Assembly (NCBI GenBank): GCA_002343715.1
Contig: DDSA01000132.1
Span: 3,425-13,550 of the forward strand
Length of the DNA stretch: 10,126 nucleotides
Source of the DNA: Phycisphaerales bacterium UBA2402
Lineage (GTDB): Bacteria > Planctomycetota > Phycisphaerae > Phycisphaerales > UBA1924
Reading direction: 5' to 3'
Below are positions 6,353 to 10,126 of the stretch, one piece after another. The translations under genes were made by a program, and so were the position numbers. How positions within the stretch are numbered: the stretch's first letter is position 1; the number at the start of each line of letters is the position of its first letter. Below the pieces are notes generated by a model. That model was not told the DNA's origin and did no database searches. It worked only from the letters and a program-made list of their open reading frames with translations.

Positions 6353-6358
6353 CTCCTC
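6353..6358 (-). promoter_or_regulatory. Shine-Dalgarno deciding the 52-residue peptide start
   Basis: GAGGAG on the minus strand, seven bases before the ATG at 6345. Because the gene is only 53 codons, this strong site is the main evidence that the frame is translated. Confidence 0.65.
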
Positions 6359-6371
6359 GTTGCAACTGATC

Positions 6372-6450
6372 CGCGTGATGATAGCGGGCGTCCGGGTCGG
6401 CCCGATCGGCTCTCCCAACTTTCTCCGTACGTTCATGCTCGCGTGATGAT
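6372..6450 (+). repeat. 11-base direct repeat in the divergent intergenic region
   Basis: CGCGTGATGAT occurs at 6372-6382 and again at 6440-6450, 68 bases apart. The copies lie in the 163-base region between the peptide gene and hpd, one near each gene's presumed promoter. A chance match of 11 bases within this short region is unlikely but possible. Confidence 0.45.
6378..6383 (-). promoter_or_regulatory. Possible -10 element for the peptide/mutarotase/lipoprotein cluster
   Basis: TATCAT on the minus strand (five of six -10 bases) lies 33 bases upstream of ATG 6345. No good -35 is seen at the correct distance, so this is weak. It overlaps one copy of the 11-base direct repeat in the divergent region. 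Confidence 0.25.
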
Positions 6451-6474
6451 CGGTTCGGGCGTTCGTGAACGTAC
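6427..6474. promoter_or_regulatory. Nine-base inverted repeat upstream of hpd
   Basis: GTACGTTCA (6427-6435) and TGAACGTAC (6466-6474) are perfect inverted copies separated by 30 bases, with centres 39 bases apart. The right arm overlaps a smaller palindrome CGTTC-GT-GAACG (6460-6471) and runs into the TACAAT hexamer at 6472-6477. A regulator bound here would cover a promoter for the dioxygenase gene. Which regulator is unknown. Confidence 0.45.
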
Positions 6475-6477
6475 AAT
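6472..6477 (+). promoter_or_regulatory. Possible -10 element of hpd
   Basis: TACAAT matches five of six -10 bases and would place the start near 6484, giving a leader of about 25 bases. The -35 region at a 17-base spacing (ATCGGT) is poor. It abuts the inverted repeat, which is consistent with regulated use. Confidence 0.35.
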
Positions 6478-6497
6478 CCACGGATCATTCTCGACCC

Positions 6498-6502
6498 GGA
6501 GG
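6498..6502 (+). promoter_or_regulatory. Shine-Dalgarno deciding the hpd start
   Basis: GGAGG, six bases before ATG 6509. The same frame is open far upstream to about 6020, but that extension lies antisense to the mutarotase and peptide genes. This site fixes 6509 as the true start. Confidence 0.7.
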
Positions 6503-6508
6503 CCCCTC

Positions 6509-7768
6509 ATGACCACCATCTCCCGCCAACCCGCCGCCGCCCCGCACTCCAACGCCGACCCGCTTCAACTGATCGATGTGGATCACGTGCAGTTCTACGT
6601 GGGCAACGCCAAGCAGGCGGCCTTTTTCTACGCCCACTGCTTCGGCTTCCAGATCGAGCAGGTGGGGGACCTGACCACCGGCTACCGCGATGCGGCGCAC
6701 TACCTGCTGACGCAGGGGAACATCCGCTTCATCCTCTCCTCGGGCCTGACGCCCACGCACCCCTCCAACATGGAAGTCGCCATGTACGGCGACGGCGTGA
6801 AGGACATCGCCTTCACGGTCTTCGACGCCGAGAAGGCGTGGGAGAAGGCCGTGAGCAACGGGGCCGAGAGCGCCTACGAGCCTCGGACCTGGCGCGATGA
6901 GCACGGCACGGTGACGATGGCCGGGATCAGGACCTTCGGGCGCGTCTGCCACTCCTTCGTGAGCCGCACGGGGGCCTACGACCTCACGAAGGTCAAGCAG
7001 GGCGGTCTGTTCAAGCCCAAGTTCAAGCGCCTCGAAGGGGGCGTGTGCGCCCCCGCCGCGGGCTGCGCCCCGCAGATGGGCGCCGGCTCCTCCATCCTCG
7101 CCATCAACGAGCACAACAAGAAGAACCCCTGCGGCCTCAAGTACGTCGATCACCTCGTCGGCAACGTCGAGATGGGCAAGATGAACCACTGGGTGAAGTT
7201 CTACGAGAACGTCCTGGAGTTCTCGATGTTCAAGCACTTCGACGACAAGGACATCTCCACCGAGTACTCGGCCCTGATGTCGAAGGTCATGGCCAGCGGC
7301 AACAACCTCATCAAGATCCCCATCAACGAGCCGGCCCCCGGCAAGAAAAAGAGCCAGGTGCAGGAGTACCTCGACTGGCACTCCAACACCCCCGGCGTGC
7401 AGCACTTGGCGCTGCGCACCGATGACGAACTCCACTCCATCGCGGCGCTGCGGTCGCGGGGCGTGGACTTCCTCACCCTGCCCGACACCTACTACGAGCA
7501 GGTGTGGGACCGCGTGAACGGCACCCTCCGCCAGCACGGCAAGGACGTGGTGAAGGAAGACCACAAGCGGGTCCACGACCTGGGCATCCTCGTCGATGCC
7601 GATGATGAGGGGTATCTCCTGCAACTCTTCACCAAGCCGCTGCAGGATCGGCCCACGCTCTTCTTCGAGATCATCTGCCGGCGGGGCAGCCAGTCCTTCG
7701 GCAAGGGGAACTTCAAGGCCCTCTTCGAGGCACTGGAGATCGAGCAGGAACGCCGCGGGAACCTGTGA
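6509..7768 (+). CDS. hpd: 4-hydroxyphenylpyruvate dioxygenase
   Basis: A 419-residue non-heme Fe(II) enzyme (EC 1.13.11.27) that converts 4-hydroxyphenylpyruvate to homogentisate in tyrosine catabolism. The N-terminal vicinal-oxygen-chelate domain begins at VDHVQFYVGN (24-33), with IRFILSSGL at 72-80. The C-terminal catalytic domain begins at YVDHLVGNV (212-220), and the Fe ligands expected from the family are H215, H299 (GVQHLAL) and E387 (TLFFEIICR). The closing segment (SFGKGNFKALFEALEIEQERRGNL, split here as SFGKGNFKALF and EALEIEQERRG) is diagnostic. The protein is somewhat longer than common bacterial forms (about 350-390) because of an N-terminal tail of about 20 residues and an inter-domain insert (about 163-208) with three cysteines. 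No homogentisate dioxygenase or tyrosine aminotransferase gene is adjacent, so the rest of the pathway must be encoded elsewhere. The gene is cytoplasmic and appears monocistronic, with a possible operator upstream. Confidence 0.97.
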   Translation: MTTISRQPAAAPHSNADPLQLIDVDHVQFYVGNAKQAAFFYAHCFGFQIEQVGDLTTGYRDAAHYLLTQGNIRFILSSGLTPTHPSNMEVAMYGDGVKDIAFTVFDAEKAWEKAVSNGAESAYEPRTWRDEHGTVTMAGIRTFGRVCHSFVSRTGAYDLTKVKQGGLFKPKFKRLEGGVCAPAAGCAPQMGAGSSILAINEHNKKNPCGLKYVDHLVGNVEMGKMNHWVKFYENVLEFSMFKHFDDKDISTEYSALMSKVMASGNNLIKIPINEPAPGKKKSQVQEYLDWHSNTPGVQHLALRTDDELHSIAALRSRGVDFLTLPDTYYEQVWDRVNGTLRQHGKDVVKEDHKRVHDLGILVDADDEGYLLQLFTKPLQDRPTLFFEIICRRGSQSFGKGNFKALFEALEIEQERRGNL

Positions 7769-7820
7769 ACGTTCCGGCGTAAGTCCGACCTGTCCGCGCG
7801 CTGTCGCGTAGCATCGCACG

Positions 7821-9215
7821 ATGGGCGAACCCACGCCGCACAACCCGCCTGAATCACCCGGCACGCTCCTGTGCTTCGCCGCCGAGCGGCGTTTCTACGG
7901 CGATGTGATCGTGAGCGAGCGCGAGGTCTTCGCCGGGCCGGATGTGGAGCCCGGAGCCGACCCCGCCCGCGAACTCCGCTGCCCCGAGGGCGAGTACAAC
8001 ATCGCCCCGCTGCTTGCGCGGCTTGCCGAGCCGCCCGAGTTGATCGTGGTGCGGGCCGATGCCTCGATGCGGGCGGTGCCCGTGAACCTCGACTCGGCGA
8101 AGGCTCCGAAGGTGCTGCTGCTGGGCGACACGCACCACATGCCCCGGCCCATCCGCACGGTGCTCGCGTACCTGCGGCGCGAGCGGTTCGATCTGGTCGT
8201 GGGGGAGTTCAACCGCCAGCACCTTCACTTTTTCAGGGAAGCGGGCATCGCCAACATCGCGTGGATCCCGTGCTACACGCTCGCGCCGTGCGAACGGGAG
8301 CCTGTCGCCGCGCCCGGGCACGCGCTCTGTTTCGCGGGGCAGGCGGGGGCCTATCACCCCTACCGCCGCATGATCCTCGATCACCTTGAACGCCGCGGCG
8401 CGCCCCTCACCCGCTTCTACGGCACCAGGGAAGAAGCCGCGGCCCTCTACGCCGACAGCACGATCACGCTGAATGTCAGCCTCAATGGTGACCTGAACCT
8501 GCGCGTGTTTGAGACCATGGCGGCGGGCGGGTTTCTCCTCACCGACCGCCTTTCGACCGAGAGCGGCCTGCCGTTGCTCTTTACCGAAGGTGAGCACCTG
8601 GCTACCTACGACAGCCCCGAGTCTCTCGACGCGCAGATCGAGCGTTATCTTGCCGACCCCGGCGCTGCCCGCCGCATCGCCGCGGCGGGGAGGGCGGCGT
8701 ATCTTCGATCCCATCGCCCGGCATTGAAACGGGCACAGCTCCGCGCGGCCCTGGCGGGCCAATCGCTCCCCGATGAACTGACCCTTCCGCCGATCACGCG
8801 CCCCGCCGCGGCCCGCCCGTACGGTGATGACATCGACGGCCGTGCCGCGGTCTATGAGTTCGTTCAGGAGCTGCACCGAGTCCGTCCCGCGGCGCGGGCG
8901 TTGGTGATGCCGTCGGTCGATCCCCGCTTCGCCTCGGACCTCGCCGACCTGCCCCGGCTGACGTCGGATCGCGCGGCGACCGGACCCGCCTCGTGGGCGA
9001 TTGCGCTCTGCACGGTCAACGACCTGTGGGACCAGTCTCTACTGGGCGCGATCCGCGAGGGGCGGGTTGAGTTTCTTGTCATCGTGAACACCTGGCGCGA
9101 TGCCGCGGCGAATGAACTGCTCGCGCGGGTTCAATCCGTCGGGCTGCACCTGTGGGCGCGCCGGCCCGTGCTGGCCGGGGTTCAAAGGCCCAGGGCCGAG
9201 GCCGCTTCGCTGTGA
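7821..9215 (+). CDS. CgeB-like glycosyltransferase with extra C-terminal domain
   Basis: A 464-residue protein. The middle (about residues 95-298) is GT-B-like: KVLLLGDTHHMP at 97-108, FDLVVGEFNRQHLHFFREAG at 123-142, FAGQAGAYHPYRR at 171-183 and the donor-lobe segment LNLRVFETMAAGGFLLTDR at 225-243, followed by LFTEGEHLATYDSPESL and YLADPGAARRIAAAGR. That run is characteristic of the Glyco_trans_1_2 / CgeB-YkvP type, in which E231 takes the place of a donor-binding Glu. Residues 1-90 form a degenerate N-terminal lobe. About 150 residues after 315 (with ALVMPSVDPRF and VEFLVIVNTW) look like an alpha/beta domain that I cannot assign. There is no signal peptide or membrane helix. ATG 7821 has no Shine-Dalgarno sequence, but it lies 52 bases after hpd and precedes the first strand. 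The 3' end overlaps convergent panC by 34 bases. Substrate and acceptor are unknown. Confidence 0.85.
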   Translation: MGEPTPHNPPESPGTLLCFAAERRFYGDVIVSEREVFAGPDVEPGADPARELRCPEGEYNIAPLLARLAEPPELIVVRADASMRAVPVNLDSAKAPKVLLLGDTHHMPRPIRTVLAYLRRERFDLVVGEFNRQHLHFFREAGIANIAWIPCYTLAPCEREPVAAPGHALCFAGQAGAYHPYRRMILDHLERRGAPLTRFYGTREEAAALYADSTITLNVSLNGDLNLRVFETMAAGGFLLTDRLSTESGLPLLFTEGEHLATYDSPESLDAQIERYLADPGAARRIAAAGRAAYLRSHRPALKRAQLRAALAGQSLPDELTLPPITRPAAARPYGDDIDGRAAVYEFVQELHRVRPAARALVMPSVDPRFASDLADLPRLTSDRAATGPASWAIALCTVNDLWDQSLLGAIREGRVEFLVIVNTWRDAAANELLARVQSVGLHLWARRPVLAGVQRPRAEAASL

Positions 9216-10048
9216 CGCTGGACAAACGCGGCGTTATCGATGAGCCGCACATCGCCCACACGCGCGGCGATCAGGGCGCGGCAGACCCCGCCCCCGCGCG
9301 GAGGCCCCAGCGTCGCCGCATCGCGCACCACGGCGTATTCGGGGACGATGCCGGCTTGGGAGAGGACGCGGCGCATCGCCGCTTCGGCGGCGGGGGGCTG
9401 TTTCTCTCCCGCCGCGGCGCACAAGGCCCGCGAGAGCGCGAGCGCCCGGGCGCGATCCTCGGCGGAGAGGAATCTGTTGCGGCTGCTCATCGCCAGACCA
9501 TCGGCCTCGCGCACGGTCGGCTCGCCGACGATCTCGATGTCCAGACCGTGCTGCTGCGTCATGGCCCGGACCACTTGCAGTTGTTGCCAGTCCTTCTCGC
9601 CGAAGACCGCCGCCGCCGGACGCACGAGGTCGAAGAGCCGCTTCACGACGCGGCAGACGCCCGCGAAATGGCCGGGGCGGTGCGCATCCTCCAGACCGGG
9701 CCGCGTCGCCACCTCGGGCAACCGTGGCGTCGGCACGTCCTCATCGGGCGGGTAGACATCTTCGACCGCCGGCGCGTACACCATCGAGCACCCCGCAGCG
9801 CGGCAGAGGTCCAGGTCGGCCTCGAGCGTCTTGGGGTAACGGGCGAAGTCGGCGGGGTCGTTGAACTGCGTGGGATTCACGAAGATGCTGACGATGCACC
9901 CGCCCGTCCACCCGTGCGCCGCGCTCTGCTTCGCGGCACGCTCGATCAGCCGCGCGTGCCCGGCGTGGAGCGCGCCCATCGTGGGCACGAAGACCGCCGG
10001 CCCGGTGCGGGCGGCGCGAAGGTCGGCGCGGGTGGTCACGAGTTTCAC
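9182..10048 (-). CDS. panC: Pantothenate synthetase (pantoate--beta-alanine ligase)
   Basis: A 288-residue cytoplasmic enzyme (EC 6.3.2.1) that joins pantoate and beta-alanine using ATP in the pantothenate/coenzyme A pathway. Visible family landmarks: FVPTMGALHAGHARL (20-34), with the HIGH-like H28-AGH31; FVNPTQF (57-63), with the pantoate-binding Gln61; YPKTLEADL (71-79); GHFAGVCRVVKRLFDLVRP (127-144), split here as GHFAGVCRVV and KRLFDLVRP; FGEKDWQQL (149-157); and the KMSKS-like loop AMSSRNRFLS (186-195). All catalytic segments look intact and the length is normal. The frame is open beyond the window edge, so the start is a judgement: GTG 10048 gives MKLVTTRADLRA, matching the usual distance of about 22 residues to PTMG. 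TTG 10084 would add twelve unconserved residues. No Shine-Dalgarno sequence is visible. panB is not adjacent within the window. Confidence 0.96.
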   Translation of the reverse strand: MKLVTTRADLRAARTGPAVFVPTMGALHAGHARLIERAAKQSAAHGWTGGCIVSIFVNPTQFNDPADFARYPKTLEADLDLCRAAGCSMVYAPAVEDVYPPDEDVPTPRLPEVATRPGLEDAHRPGHFAGVCRVVKRLFDLVRPAAAVFGEKDWQQLQVVRAMTQQHGLDIEIVGEPTVREADGLAMSSRNRFLSAEDRARALALSRALCAAAGEKQPPAAEAAMRRVLSQAGIVPEYAVVRDAATLGPPRGGGVCRALIAARVGDVRLIDNAAFVQRHSEAASALGL

Positions 10049-10126
10049 GCCCGCAAGCGTGGGCGGGGCGCGGCCCCGGGGCAAGCGCCGGCCGTCAGGC
10101 CACCCCGGCCCGTTCCCCCCGGAGGC

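Noticed and set aside
6020..6508. Upstream in-frame extension of hpd
   Set aside because: It would run antisense through the mutarotase and the 52-residue peptide gene and through the presumed hpd promoter. A Shine-Dalgarno sequence at 6498-6502 and the family start support 6509.
7758..7775. GAACGTTC palindrome and GGAAC/GTTCC stem over the hpd stop codon
   Set aside because: The stem is only five bases and lacks a T-tract, so it is not a convincing terminator. Its resemblance to the ACGTTC/GAACGT arms upstream of hpd may be chance.
6485..7864. Long open frame on the minus strand (459 codons) opposite hpd
   Set aside because: It is exactly antisense to the conserved dioxygenase, with a low-complexity sequence and no family match.
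10049..10084. GC-only inverted repeats upstream of panC
   Set aside because: Short GGGGC/GCCCC pairings are expected by chance in sequence this GC-rich and have no T-tract or other context.
10095..10126. Possible 3' end of another minus-strand gene entering from the right
   Set aside because: One frame reads as a short plausible C-terminus ending at a TGA at 10097-10095, upstream of panC. Ten residues are not enough to support a gene call.

Overview
This is a GC-rich window that reads like an ordinary chromosomal stretch of a planctomycete, most likely class Phycisphaerae. Three things suggest that lineage: a type-II-secretion-like 'prepilin' protein with an [19 protein letters not shown] leader and a late H-x10-DG signature, a secreted protein that runs off the left edge into what looks like a dockerin-type repeat (CYADYNQDGG), and a LacI regulator next to both. 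The lineage call is inference from protein style; no rRNA or other marker is present. I see no tRNA, rRNA, CRISPR array, IS element or phage gene.

Left block (about 1-3420, minus strand): a LacI-family repressor (3320-2268), then a prepilin-type protein (2198-1275), then a signal-peptide protein with two tandem carbohydrate-binding-like jelly-roll repeats (1160 to beyond the left edge). All three point the same way with gaps of 69 and 114 bases, so they may form one sugar-responsive surface-protein operon. The repressor has an unusually legible promoter: TTGACA, a 17-base spacer, TATGCT, then a perfect 15-base palindromic operator over the predicted start site, followed by further half-sites at about 10-base spacing. 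This points to autoregulation. The repressor itself seems to lack about six residues of the usual hinge helix.

Middle block (3421-6345): a GT4-type glycosyltransferase (3565-4770, plus) converges on a three-gene minus-strand cluster. In transcription order that cluster is a 52-residue membrane peptide ending in a Cys-rich tail with a thioredoxin-like WCGPC motif (6345-6187), an aldose 1-epimerase (6168-5227) and a short lipoprotein whose GTG start overlaps the epimerase stop (5230-4802). The 52-residue peptide is the most novel-looking element here.

Right block (6346-10126): 4-hydroxyphenylpyruvate dioxygenase (6509-7768, plus; tyrosine catabolism) is divergent from the peptide gene across a 163-base region with a 9-base inverted repeat and an 11-base direct repeat. 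A CgeB-like glycosyltransferase with an unassigned C-terminal domain follows (7821-9215, plus). Its 3' end overlaps the convergent pantothenate synthetase gene panC (10048-9182, minus) by 34 bases. hpd and panC are housekeeping or catabolic genes with no evident link to the neighbouring carbohydrate genes.

The window does not contain an obvious large undescribed system. The points most worth checking are the WCGPC membrane peptide and its cluster, the LacI hinge deletion with its operator array, and the intercistronic RNA structure before the dockerin-type gene.
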